From Tolypothrix bouteillei VB521301 (GTDB lineage Bacteria; Cyanobacteriota; Cyanobacteriia; Cyanobacteriales; Nostocaceae), in NCBI RefSeq assembly GCF_000760695.4, contig NZ_JHEG04000001.1, forward strand, positions 2,824,452-2,888,451: 64,000 nucleotides of DNA, given 5' to 3'. Both the position numbers and the translations under genes were made by a program. The notes beneath the pieces were generated by a model. It was not told the DNA's origin. It saw only the letters and a program-made list of their open reading frames with translations, and did no database searches. Below, one piece after another: positions 1 through 8,800 of the stretch (its first letter is position 1; every line of letters starts with the position of its first letter).

Positions 1-105
1 CCACCATTATTCCCAGATAAAGGAATGATGGAGGATATGCTAGATTCTGCAAAGAAAAAAAGAAATAGAGAATTGGTAGCTGCACTATTGGCGGTAAAAT
101 CTTGA
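1..105 (+). CDS. C-terminal fragment of an unidentified protein
   Basis: Frame 1 is open from the window edge and ends with TGA at 103-105, giving 34 residues that are Lys/Arg-rich in the middle (SAKKKRNRE) and end in LAVKS. The start lies outside the window. A hairpin follows at 148-182, consistent with a real gene end. The family is not recognisable from this tail. Confidence 0.4.
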   Translation, partial: PPLFPDKGMMEDMLDSAKKKRNRELVAALLAVKS

Positions 106-147
106 GTTTAAAGCATCATTAAAACTAGTTTGGAGGCAAAAAGGTAA

Positions 148-182
148 AAGACAACTATGTTTTGCTGCACTTTAGTTGTTTT
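148..182. terminator. Hairpin between convergent genes
   Basis: About 10 base pairs with one G-T wobble: AAGACAACTA (148-157) pairs with TAGTTGTTTT (173-182) around a 15-nt loop. The T run closes the + strand arm. It sits between the end of the partial gene (105) and the stop of the minus-strand gene (181), so it may terminate both. Confidence 0.5.
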
Positions 183-372
183 ACGTCAAAATCAATTGGG
201 GTGACATTGAGTGCGTTGTATTCCTTCCTTGGCTTAAGAAGTGTGATTGACTAACAGATAGTAAAGGCACTTCTTGCCGACAGGATTGACAAAACCAGTA
301 AACTCCTTGATGACGCACGTGTCGTAACAAAGAATTACCGCAGCAAAGACAACTATGAGTCGTCGTTCTCAT
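181..372 (-). CDS. Small zinc-ribbon-like protein
   Basis: A 63-residue protein read from the ATG at 372, chosen because AAGGAG lies a few bases upstream; an upstream in-frame extension has no comparable ribosome site. Two Cys pairs are visible: CLCCGN near residues 9-13 and CQSC near 27-30, separated by a basic stretch (LLRHVRHQGVYWF). This resembles a widespread set of small cyanobacterial proteins with the pattern CxxCG...LLRH...YWFCxxCxQE, whose function I do not know. A zinc-binding role is inferred from the Cys spacing. It lies downstream of the glycosyltransferase on the same strand. Confidence 0.65.
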   Translation of the reverse strand: MRTTTHSCLCCGNSLLRHVRHQGVYWFCQSCRQEVPLLSVSQSHFLSQGRNTTHSMSPQLILT

Positions 373-490
373 CTTGATTCTCCTTGTCACAAAAAGCTTG
401 TAAAGTCTGAAGAAAGAATAGAGTGTAAAGGATAAAGGATGAAATAATTGATTTTTCATGCCAAGCTTCATCCTTTAAATGACAGCTTTA

Positions 491-1570
491 TCAAGCAATT
501 GACGTTAATGAAGTTCTAAGAGTTGGAACTCGTCCGTTTCTCTCATTGCGATCCCTGAGGATTTTTTCATAGACCGCTACATAACCGTCCACCATTTGAG
601 TTACGGTAAAGTTATTTTCCACGTGTTCTCGGCAGGTATGGCGATTTAATTCCAAAGCCGCCGGAATCATTGTCGCCATTTCTTCGTAGCTTTGGCAAAC
701 AAAACCTGTTTTGCCATGAGCAATAACTTCTGGTACGGAACCCATATCGATCCCAATCACTGGCGTACCAGCTGCCATTGATTCAATCATCACTAAGCCA
801 AAGGGTTCTCGCCAAGTGATAGGAAAGAGAGTAATAGATGCATTGCCCAGAAGCTCTACTTTCGCAGCATGGTTTACCTCACCGAGAAATTCAATCTGCT
901 TACCATCGATCTGCGGGGCAATCTCTTTCTCAAAAAACTCTTTATCTACAACATCAACTTTTCCTGCCATTTTCAAGCGCCAACCAGTTTTCTTTGCTAT
1001 GGCGATCGCGTGCTGAGGTCCTTTTTCTGGAGAAAAGCGCCCTAAAAAGGCAAGATAGGGTGGCTGCGCTGGTTGAGCTACAAATTGGTAGTCACCTAAA
1101 TCAATTCCGTTGTATACGGTACTTGCATAGTTTAGGTCTATTTGGCGTTGGGCGTTGCTAATACTAATGTATGGTTGCGTTCTATGAAGAGTATATACTT
1201 TGCTGCTGTCACGGGTAAAATTGCCATGCAAGGTATGTACTGTGGGGGTTGACACCATGCTTGCCAAAGGCAAAGCCCAAATTCCTACATGGGAATGGAT
1301 AATGTCGAATTCCGCCGCTTGTTGGTAAACGTGGCTAGCTTCTAGCATCTCGTACATCATACCCTCTCTGATGTCCGGGTCCAGGCGCAAGGCGCGAGGA
1401 CAAATTGCGTCTAACTTAGCCAGTGTTTGCGAATCGCCTGAGGCAAACAGAGTCACATCGTGACCCCGACGCACGAGTTCATCGGTTAGACGACTCACTA
1501 CGAGCTCTATTCCTCCATAAGTAGAAGGTGGAACCCGTTCCCACAAGGGGGCTACTTGAGCGATTTTCAT
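491..1570 (-). CDS. Glycosyltransferase family 4
   Basis: A GT-B fold glycosyltransferase of about 359 residues that probably transfers a sugar from an activated donor in polysaccharide, glycolipid or glycoside synthesis. The N-terminal domain begins MKIAQVAPLWERVPP and contains the glycine-rich YGGIE segment. The C-terminal half holds the GT4 donor-site signature EPFGLVMIESMAAGTPVI followed by GSVPEVI and GKTGF. The ATG at 1570 is preferred because AAGGAAA precedes it and the family usually starts there; the frame stays open upstream to 1681 but the added residues look non-homologous. The acceptor cannot be deduced and neighbours give no pathway context. Confidence 0.9.
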   Translation of the reverse strand: MKIAQVAPLWERVPPSTYGGIELVVSRLTDELVRRGHDVTLFASGDSQTLAKLDAICPRALRLDPDIREGMMYEMLEASHVYQQAAEFDIIHSHVGIWALPLASMVSTPTVHTLHGNFTRDSSKVYTLHRTQPYISISNAQRQIDLNYASTVYNGIDLGDYQFVAQPAQPPYLAFLGRFSPEKGPQHAIAIAKKTGWRLKMAGKVDVVDKEFFEKEIAPQIDGKQIEFLGEVNHAAKVELLGNASITLFPITWREPFGLVMIESMAAGTPVIGIDMGSVPEVIAHGKTGFVCQSYEEMATMIPAALELNRHTCREHVENNFTVTQMVDGYVAVYEKILRDRNERNGRVPTLRTSLTSIA

Positions 1571-1993
1571 AAATTTCCTTGGTTCAGCTGGTAAAGTGGT
1601 CGTTGGACAAGGGTTGAGATACTTTTGCTTTAGGTATTCATTCCTCCTCTTCCTAAGGTTGGAATTAACCGCATACGCCATATACGACGCTTCTTGGTTA
1701 ATTTAGCACCCTTTATGAGCCACCTCCAAATTGATGCTGACCAGCTAAAGTGCAGCTTCGTGTACTGTATTCTTAAAATTTCACAATCCACATCTATCTT
1801 AAGACATATATAATTATATCTTATATATTTCTGGGGATCAACCTATCTTATGAAAAAAACTTTGGGGATCGATTGTGGAGGGTAAGTGTTTGGTGGGTAG
1901 TTATTAGTAGCAACCATCACAACCAATTATCAATCCTTCGGTTGCGCCAGTCGCCAGGGCGTGGAAAACTAGCCTGCAGCGCTGGTCTCACTA
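1571..1993. other. Intergenic region with AT-rich dyad and repeat
   Basis: No gene is apparent beyond the unlikely N-terminal extension of the glycosyltransferase. It contains an AT-rich stretch near 1800-1830 (catatataattatatcttatata), probably promoter DNA for the glycosyltransferase, and a GC-rich repeat copy at 1936-1991 just before the metal-binding lipoprotein gene end. Confidence 0.5.
1936..1991 (+). repeat. Dispersed GC-rich intergenic repeat, copy 1 (degenerate)
   Basis: The segment reading gcgccagtcgccagggcg...tggaaaact...cctgcag...ctggtctcac is a diverged copy of the element seen best at 63853-63938 (gttcgccag, gggaaaccc, cctgcag, actggactcac). Confidence 0.5.
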
Positions 1994-2989
1994 CTAACGA
2001 CTAACATTTGGTACGCGTTTCCCTCCCAATGCATCCACAACAGTCTCAGTATTTGACTGCATCATTTTGATGTAGGTATCGCCCGGACTTCCTGGCGCAC
2101 CAATAGAATCGGAATAGAGTTCGCGAGGTGCTAATTTGACCCCTGCTTCTTGAGCAACAGTTTTTATCAAAGCAGGGTTGATTGTTGTTTCTGCAAAGAT
2201 TGCAGGAACTCCTATCTTTTTCACTTCTTCTACTAGCCGCTTGACTGTTTGTGCGCTGGGTTGTTCCTCAGTACTTATACCAATTAAAGTCCCCGCAATA
2301 GGTATTCCATAAGCAGACCCGTAGTATTGAAAAGCATCGTGCGTTGTAACTAGCTTGCGTTTATTTGCTGGGATCGTCTGAATTTGGGCTTTTATCCAAC
2401 CGTCCAACTGTTTTAACTCCTCCGTCAGTTTTTGCGCGTTCTTGGTAAATTCTTCTTTGTCTTCAAGTGATAGCTCAATCAATGCATCCCGAATGGCATT
2501 AGTCATTGCGATCGCATTTTTTACATCACCCCATACATGTGGGTCTGGAACTGTCCCTTTAGATTTTTCTGTTAACTGTAAAGGTTTGACCACCTCACCC
2601 ACTGCGAACTGACGGGTTTTTCCCGCAGCAGATTTCATAAGTTTGATCAATCCCGGTTCTAAATTGTAGCCGTTATACAAAACCAAATCTGCTTCTTCCA
2701 TCACCCTGGTATCTTGTGGAACAGGCTCGTATACGTGAGGATCGGTACCCGGTTTGAGGATTCCTATCACCTGAATTTCATCTCCTCCCACTTCCCCCGC
2801 AAGATTGGCAATGATGGTACTAGTCGCTACGACCTGAGGCTTATCCTTTTTGGAAGTGTTAGAGGTTGAATTCTGTTGGCTACAACTAAATAAGATACAA
2901 GAGAACAGCACACTTAAGCCAATTTTAGGTAAAAAATGTAACTTAGTTCTAACCGGAAGGCTGACCTCTCTCTGAAGTATTAGTTTCAT
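1994..2989 (-). CDS. Metal ABC transporter substrate-binding lipoprotein
   Basis: A 331-residue cluster A-I solute-binding protein that captures Mn2+, Zn2+ or Fe2+ outside the inner membrane and delivers it to the transporter encoded divergently. An N-terminal hydrophobic segment ends in a lipobox (LFSC, Cys36). Likely metal ligands are His in DPHVYEP, His in DPHVWGD, Glu in FAETTINP and Asp in YSDSIG. The His-rich loop typical of ZnuA is absent, which slightly favours manganese, but specificity cannot be fixed by eye. It is transcribed away from the ATPase and permease genes, leaving about 90 bp between their likely starts for a shared promoter. Confidence 0.88.
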   Translation of the reverse strand: MKLILQREVSLPVRTKLHFLPKIGLSVLFSCILFSCSQQNSTSNTSKKDKPQVVATSTIIANLAGEVGGDEIQVIGILKPGTDPHVYEPVPQDTRVMEEADLVLYNGYNLEPGLIKLMKSAAGKTRQFAVGEVVKPLQLTEKSKGTVPDPHVWGDVKNAIAMTNAIRDALIELSLEDKEEFTKNAQKLTEELKQLDGWIKAQIQTIPANKRKLVTTHDAFQYYGSAYGIPIAGTLIGISTEEQPSAQTVKRLVEEVKKIGVPAIFAETTINPALIKTVAQEAGVKLAPRELYSDSIGAPGSPGDTYIKMMQSNTETVVDALGGKRVPNVSR

Positions 2990-3078
2990 TTATGTCAATT
3001 ATTATTTCTCTTTATAGAGGTTTTCATTTTTCTTTCATTTTTATAGTAATCTCAAGTAAGCAAGTATTTAAACACAAG

Positions 3079-3939
3079 ATGAAAACTGCCTCTTTTCAAC
3101 CAGAATTCCCATTATTTAGGAAAAATACGGGTGAAAGGCCCAATCTAGAAACGCACTACGACCCAACTATAGACACAGTGGATAGCGTGTCTTCACAAGG
3201 GAGTGATGTAACCGCAGCAATCCATATTTCCCGATTGGGGGTGTACTATCGTGCAACAGAAGCCCTGAGAGATATTAACTGTGTTGTAAAACCGGGGCGA
3301 CTGACAGGAATTTTTGGTCCTAACGGTGCAGGTAAAAGTACGCTGTTAAAAGCCATGTTGGGGTTGGTTCCGTCCCACGGAAGCGTGCGGTATCAAGAAA
3401 AACCTCTCACACAGCAATTGGAGAAAATTGCTTACGTACCCCAACGAAGCCAAATAGATTGGGCGTATCCCGCTACTGTTTGGGATGTCGTAATGATGGG
3501 AAGAGTCAAAAAAACAGGATGGTTTCGCCAGTTTTCAACAGTCAGCCGCCAAGTCGCAAAAAGTGCGTTGCAACGTGTGGGTATGAGTGAATATCGCAAC
3601 CGCCCCATTGGAGAACTTTCTGGAGGACAACAACAGCGAGTCTTTTTAGCCCGTGCTTTAGCGCAAGAAGCAGAAATTTTTTGTTTTGATGAACCTTTTG
3701 TAGGTATCGATCAAAAAACTCAGAGAGTGATTTTTGAAGTTTTCCAAGAACTTGCTGCAGCACAAAAAATTATCCTTGTTGTTAACCACGACTTAGGGGA
3801 ATCTATCACCCATTTTGATGACTTAATTTTATTAAATCAGATATTAATAGCTACAGGTTCCCGACAGCAAGTGTTGACTGAAGAAAATTTGTCCCGCGCC
3901 TATAGCGGTCAAGTCATGTTTTGGAAAGATGCAGCGTAA
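3079..3939 (+). CDS. Metal ABC transporter ATP-binding protein
   Basis: The ATPase subunit of the importer, about 286 residues. Walker A GPNGAGKST is near residue 80, the signature is LSGGQQQR, Walker B is IFCFDEPF, followed by the GID D-loop and the VVNHD H-loop. Roughly 50 residues precede the ABC domain, longer than usual for MntA/ZnuC-type subunits. I chose the ATG at 3079 because an earlier ATG at 2992 would leave only 2 bp to the divergent lipoprotein gene and adds a hydrophobic tail not expected in this family. The permease gene follows after about 80 bp of repeat-rich spacer, so the two are probably co-transcribed. Confidence 0.9.
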   Translation: MKTASFQPEFPLFRKNTGERPNLETHYDPTIDTVDSVSSQGSDVTAAIHISRLGVYYRATEALRDINCVVKPGRLTGIFGPNGAGKSTLLKAMLGLVPSHGSVRYQEKPLTQQLEKIAYVPQRSQIDWAYPATVWDVVMMGRVKKTGWFRQFSTVSRQVAKSALQRVGMSEYRNRPIGELSGGQQQRVFLARALAQEAEIFCFDEPFVGIDQKTQRVIFEVFQELAAAQKIILVVNHDLGESITHFDDLILLNQILIATGSRQQVLTEENLSRAYSGQVMFWKDAA

Positions 3940-3951
3940 TTAAGAAATGTG

Positions 3952-4012
3952 ATAGTGGTTAATGGTTGGTGGTATTTAACCAACAACTAACAACCAACAA
4001 ATAACAACCAAA
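3952..4012. repeat. Short tandem repeat-like spacer
   Basis: The spacer between the ATPase and permease genes contains repeats of ggttggtgg and its complement-like caacaactaacaaccaacaa. The two halves can pair, forming an imperfect hairpin inside the operon. Confidence 0.5.
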
Positions 4013-4020
4013 GATTAATT

Positions 4021-4884
4021 ATGATTCAAGCCTTAATTGAGCCTTTACAGTATAGTTTTATGCAAAGGTCGCTGATTGTTGCCATTATAGTCGGTTTGTT
4101 GTGTGCTATTGTTGGCAGCTACTTAATGGTACAACGATTGGCTTTATTGGGTGATGCTATCAGTCATTCGGTATTACCGGGACTGGCGATTGCTTTTTTG
4201 TTGGGAGGTAATATTTTTGTTGGGGCGTTTGTTGCTGGTGTCCTCAGTACTATGGCTATTGCTTTTATTAAAACGCGATCGCCTATCAAAGAAGATGCTG
4301 CCATGGGGATAGTTTTTTCGGCGTTTTTTGCCCTAGGAATTACCCTGATTACTGTCATTCAAAAAGATAATAAAATTGACTTGAACCATTTCCTTTTTGG
4401 AAATATTCTTGGTGTAACTGTTGAGGAAGTGCGCGATACTTCTATTATTGCAGCTTTAGTTTTACTCGTTATTGTTTTAGTATACAAAGAACTTTTGTTT
4501 TATACCTTTGACCCCTTGGGTGCAAAAGCAGCAGGATTACCAGTAAATCGCCTGAATTTTGGACTTATGGTAGTTATTGCTTTAACAATTGTTGCTAGCA
4601 TGAAAGCTGTAGGTGTCATTCTAGTATTATCGCTTCTGATTACACCAGGAGCTACGGCTTATTTATTAGTAAAACGCTTGCATCAAGTGATGATTTTGGG
4701 AGCAGTTATAGGGGTATTTTCTAGTATTACTGGAATGTATCTGAGCTATTTTTATAATTTTCCTTCGGGACCGGCAATTGTGTTGGTTGTATCGGGATTA
4801 TTTATGTTGGCGTTACTTTTTAGTCCCAGACACGGCATTTTTACTAACATTGGTAAAAGACACCTTTTAGGTGCGGAGAGATAA
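4021..4884 (+). CDS. Metal ABC transporter permease
   Basis: A 287-residue integral membrane protein of the ABC-3 family that forms the channel of the Mn/Zn-type importer. Eight or so hydrophobic segments are visible, and the family hallmark GDAISHSVLPGLAIAFLLGG lies near residues 45-65. The C-terminal motif region with VGVILVLSLLITPGATAYLL is also typical. It starts with ATG at 4021 and follows the ATPase gene on the same strand, completing a binding-protein/ATPase/permease set. Confidence 0.92.
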   Translation: MIQALIEPLQYSFMQRSLIVAIIVGLLCAIVGSYLMVQRLALLGDAISHSVLPGLAIAFLLGGNIFVGAFVAGVLSTMAIAFIKTRSPIKEDAAMGIVFSAFFALGITLITVIQKDNKIDLNHFLFGNILGVTVEEVRDTSIIAALVLLVIVLVYKELLFYTFDPLGAKAAGLPVNRLNFGLMVVIALTIVASMKAVGVILVLSLLITPGATAYLLVKRLHQVMILGAVIGVFSSITGMYLSYFYNFPSGPAIVLVVSGLFMLALLFSPRHGIFTNIGKRHLLGAER

Positions 4885-4900
4885 AACTTAATAATTAAGA

Positions 4901-4941
4901 AACTGAACTCTACTGTACGCTCATGCGAGTAAAGTTCAGTT
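4901..4941. terminator. Hairpin between permease and PEP-CTERM genes
   Basis: AACTGAACT (4901-4909) and AGTTCAGTT (4933-4941) are a perfect 9-bp inverted repeat with a further CTC/GAG pairing in the loop. It lies between the convergent permease (ends 4884) and PEP-CTERM gene (ends 4991) and probably terminates transcription from both sides. Confidence 0.55.
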
Positions 4942-4990
4942 GTTTGCCATATTTATGAAAAATCCACGGTAAACCTTGGACTTCAGACAG

Positions 4991-5725
4991 TTAAGCTTTG
5001 CTGAAATTTCTGTTTCTCTTTGACCATAAACCAGCCCCACCAACTAAACCTACACCAAGTAGGAGAGAGGGTTCTGGTACCCTCTTACGGTAGTCATATG
5101 TTACTTTGACACTCGCTTTGGCATAGGTATTAACGTAGGATGTGATGTTACCAGATCCCTGGACTGTTGATTTTGCATTAGCTGTGAACAAAAAATCTAA
5201 ATTGTTATTACCGATAAATGACTGCAAAAAGCTGCTATCTGTGTACGTTTTGGTACCAGAAGCGCTGGTAGTTAGACCCTCTAGTGTCCTTCCAGAAGTG
5301 CCAGCAAAATCAAGTATGCCATCAAATTTGGTAACATCATATTTGTAAGATTGTTTCGGATCTAACTCAAAGATGCTCGTACCACCAGTTGTCTGTAACT
5401 GAAGCAAACCGGAAAGGTCTACTGTTATTGTACGCGGTTTTGCGTCTCTGCTTTCAAAACCTGCATCTCCTGTAAGGTCACCAACAAAATCAATCTTGAC
5501 ACTATTGAGTATGCCCCAAGATGGTTTAAACTTTTGGATACTCAAAGGAGCCTTGAAGATGTCTGTAACACCGTATCCAGCATAAGGTGCAGCATCATCT
5601 ACAGATGGTTTGTATTCTGTAGTGAACTCCAGAATATCTGCACGAGCAACTCCGGTAGTTGCTACAATGCTTGTTATTGTGATTGCGAGAGCAGGGGTTA
5701 ATACAGCTAAAAACTTAGTTTTCAT
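4991..5725 (-). CDS. PEP-CTERM sorting domain exoprotein
   Basis: A 244-residue secreted protein. The N-terminus is a signal peptide (KTKFLAVLTPALAITITSIVATTGVARA) and the C-terminus carries a PEP-CTERM tail: VPEPS, a hydrophobic stretch rich in Gly/Leu, then a basic end (SKRNRNF). The intervening region is Thr/Ser/Asp-rich and beta-sheet-like, with no enzyme motif that I recognise. PEP-CTERM tails direct export and processing by exosortase-type systems linked to extracellular polymers. It is monocistronic, with about 160 bp of AT-rich upstream DNA before the next gene. Confidence 0.85.
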   Translation of the reverse strand: MKTKFLAVLTPALAITITSIVATTGVARADILEFTTEYKPSVDDAAPYAGYGVTDIFKAPLSIQKFKPSWGILNSVKIDFVGDLTGDAGFESRDAKPRTITVDLSGLLQLQTTGGTSIFELDPKQSYKYDVTKFDGILDFAGTSGRTLEGLTTSASGTKTYTDSSFLQSFIGNNNLDFLFTANAKSTVQGSGNITSYVNTYAKASVKVTYDYRKRVPEPSLLLGVGLVGGAGLWSKRNRNFSKA

Positions 5726-5886
5726 ACGTTACAACTTGGAAAAACTGTGTTGCCAATACCTCCTATCTCGTTGTAACTTCGTATTTTTATGTAGTGTATT
5801 GATAATGATACGTAATTTGTTGTAAATTTTTCTTCATATTAATTGCTGTAGGTATCTCAGTTTTGATTGCACAAAAGTTGATTCTG

Positions 5887-8800
5887 TTATTTATTGATAC
5901 TTTGGTTAGCGATCGAATAGTCGCGCAACCAATCAGAACCTCTTGCTAGTAATTGCTCTAAATTTTCTACCCGCCACAGCTTAGCAGTCCCATCATCTGA
6001 AGCAGTCGCAAGATACTGCCCATTGGGGCTAAAACTCACGCAAGTCACTCGGCGCTGGTGCCCTTTAAATTCCGCGAGTTGGTTACCCTGTAAATCCCAT
6101 ATGCGGGCGGTACCATCGCTTGAGCCAGTGGCAAGGGTTTGCCCATCCGGGCTGAAGCAAACGCTGCTGACCCAACCTTGATGTCCTTTGAATTCTGCTA
6201 GTTGATTTCCTTGCAAGTCCCACAATCTGGCATTACCATCGCTAGAAGCAGTGGCTAGTTGCTGCCCATTAAGGCTGAAGTTGACGCAGTTGATGCGGCG
6301 ATGATGTGCTTGAAATTCTCCTAGTTGCTTGCCCTGTAAATTCCATAGTCTAACGATACCATTTTCTGAGGCAGTGGCTAAGTGCTGCCCGTTTGGGCTA
6401 CAACTTACGCTCCAAACTATACCTCGATTTTCTAATTCTACTAGTTGCTTGCCTAGTAAATTCCATACTCTAGCCGTGCCATCAACAGAAGCAGTGACCA
6501 AATATTGACCGTTGGGACTAAAACTCACGCTGTTGACTCGGTGCTGATGTCCTTTGAATTCTACTAACTGGAGTCTTTGTAAGTCCCATAATTTGGCAGT
6601 ACCGTCAAATGAGCTAGTGGCAAGGTATTGTCCATCCGGGCTAAAACTGACACCTCTGACTCGATCTTTATGTCCCCTAAATTCCTTTAGCTGCTTGCCT
6701 TGCAAATTCCACAGTTTAGCCGTACCGTCACCCGAACCCGTGGCAAGATATTGTCCGTTAATATGAAAACTTATACTGTTCACATCCCCTCGATGCCCTC
6801 GAAATTCTACTTGTTGTTTGCCCTGCACGTTCCACAGTCTAACGTCAGCTGAAGCGGTGGCAAGGGTTTGTCCATCCGGGCTGAAACTCACACTCCAAAC
6901 CCAACCATCATTTCCTCGGAATTTCTGCACTTGATAGCCGTGCAAGTTCCAAAGTCTGGCAGTACCATCGCTTGAGCCAGTGGCAAGTGTTTGCCCATCC
7001 GGACTGAAACTTACACTTCTGACCTTGCCTTGATGCCCCTTAAATTCTACCAAGCAGTTACCTTGTAAGTCCCAAAGTCGTGCAGTGCGATCGTCTGAGG
7101 CAGTAGCAAGGGTTTGTCCATCTCGGCTGAAACAGATGCTGTTGATATGTCTCTGATGTCCCTCCAGTTTTAGCAGTGGCTTACCTTGCAAGTTCCAAAG
7201 TAGCGCAGTGCAATCGTTTGAAGCAGTGGCAAGGATTTGCCCATCCGGGCTGAAACAGACGCTATTGACCTTGTGCTGATGCCCCTTAAATTTCACCAAT
7301 TGGTTGCCCTGTAGGTCCCAAAGTCGGGCAGTATTGTCATCTGAGGCAGTGGCAAGGGTTTGCCCATCCGGGCTGAAACAAACGCTGTTAACACATCTCT
7401 CATGCCCTTTGAACTCTGCCAGTTGGCTACCCTGTAAATTCCACAATCTGGCAGTGCGATCGTTTGATGCTGTGGCAAGGTATTGTCCATCCGGGCTGAA
7501 ACAGACGGTGTTGATATGTCCTTCGTGCCCTTGAAATTCTATTAGTTGGCTACCCTGTAAGTTCCACAGTCGGGCGGTGCGATCGCTTGAGGCACTAGCA
7601 AGAGTTTGCCCATCCGGGCTGAAACTCACACTTCTTACCTCGTCCTGATGCCCTTGCAACCGATTCTTTTCTTGGATGTTGTCAAGAATCTGCTGTAAAG
7701 CCAGTAGTGGACTCAGTGCGGGATATTTTTCAAAAGATCGACCATCTTGAACTCGTGCTTTCAACTGTTTTCCAGCTTCCATTGCCGTCAGTAAGGCGTC
7801 TATCTGAGAAAACTCGAACTTTCGTAAAGCTCTTAATCCTGCTAACTCCAATTCTGTACCGATAAGCGCTTCTTCTCGCGCTGCTTCTGCTTCCTTGAGC
7901 TTAATCTGAGCTTCTTGAACTTCTTGCTTGACCTTATCTCGTTCTGCTTCTGAATCAGCTAAATCTTTCCTGACTTGTTGAACTTTTGCTTCCAAACTCT
8001 GACGGTGCTGCTCAACCCGTGCTAGCGCCACCTCCGCTTGCTTTCGTTGATCTTCTGCTTTGTGCCGCTGTTTTCTTTCTTTTTCAAGTTCTGCTATTAA
8101 CTCTTTTAACCTTGGTTCTTGCTGTTGGCGAATCAACGCAGCTAAATAATCATGTACTAACTGATAGCGATCGTCTGGAAGTTCGGGCAACAAAACCACC
8201 AAACCGGAATCCACAAAAATCTTTAGCACTAAATCTAATTTGCTTGCTTCTGCAGTAAAATCTGTTACTAATACCTGCAAATCCCGTTCTACTTCAGCAC
8301 GAGTTTTCAAGGGGCGAGTCCCTTTTTCATCTGTCATCAAGTACAGGACTAACTCAGCAGTTTCCTTATTTTCAGCACCGCAGTCTGACACGACTTGTGC
8401 TAAGTAGCGCTTCACTAATTCATTTTTAGGACCGCGATCTCTATACTGAACTAATGTTGTAATGTTCTCCGTTTGCAACTGCGCTCCCACAACTTGTAAC
8501 TCAATCGGGCGCACTTCTCCTAACTTATCTGCTAAATCCTTTACTAGCTCCTCAATCAAAGCGGGCTCTAAGTGAAAATTAGAGCGATCTGTTAACTGTT
8601 CAATAATTGCTGTAGCATCAGCAGGCAAGAAATTTCCTAATGGGTAGAGGACATTTTTGCTAAGAATATCATTGCCGATAATTGCCATGCAAGGCAAACG
8701 ATTGCACTCCAACAAATAATGCAGGTAATCCTCTCGTAACGAGAGAATAACTTTTACTGGCAGAATTTGAAAACACTCTCCCAAAAACTCAAAAAATTGC

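Noticed and set aside
1570..1681. N-terminal extension of the glycosyltransferase
   Set aside because: The basic, Pro/Thr-rich 37 residues do not fit the GT4 fold, and a good ribosome site precedes the internal ATG.
5797..5815. Fur box upstream of the PEP-CTERM gene
   Set aside because: GATAATGATA is followed by a poor second half; about 12 of 19 matches is too weak in AT-rich DNA.
5965..7660. CRISPR or satellite array
   Set aside because: The periodicity is explained by WD40 repeats in an intact reading frame.
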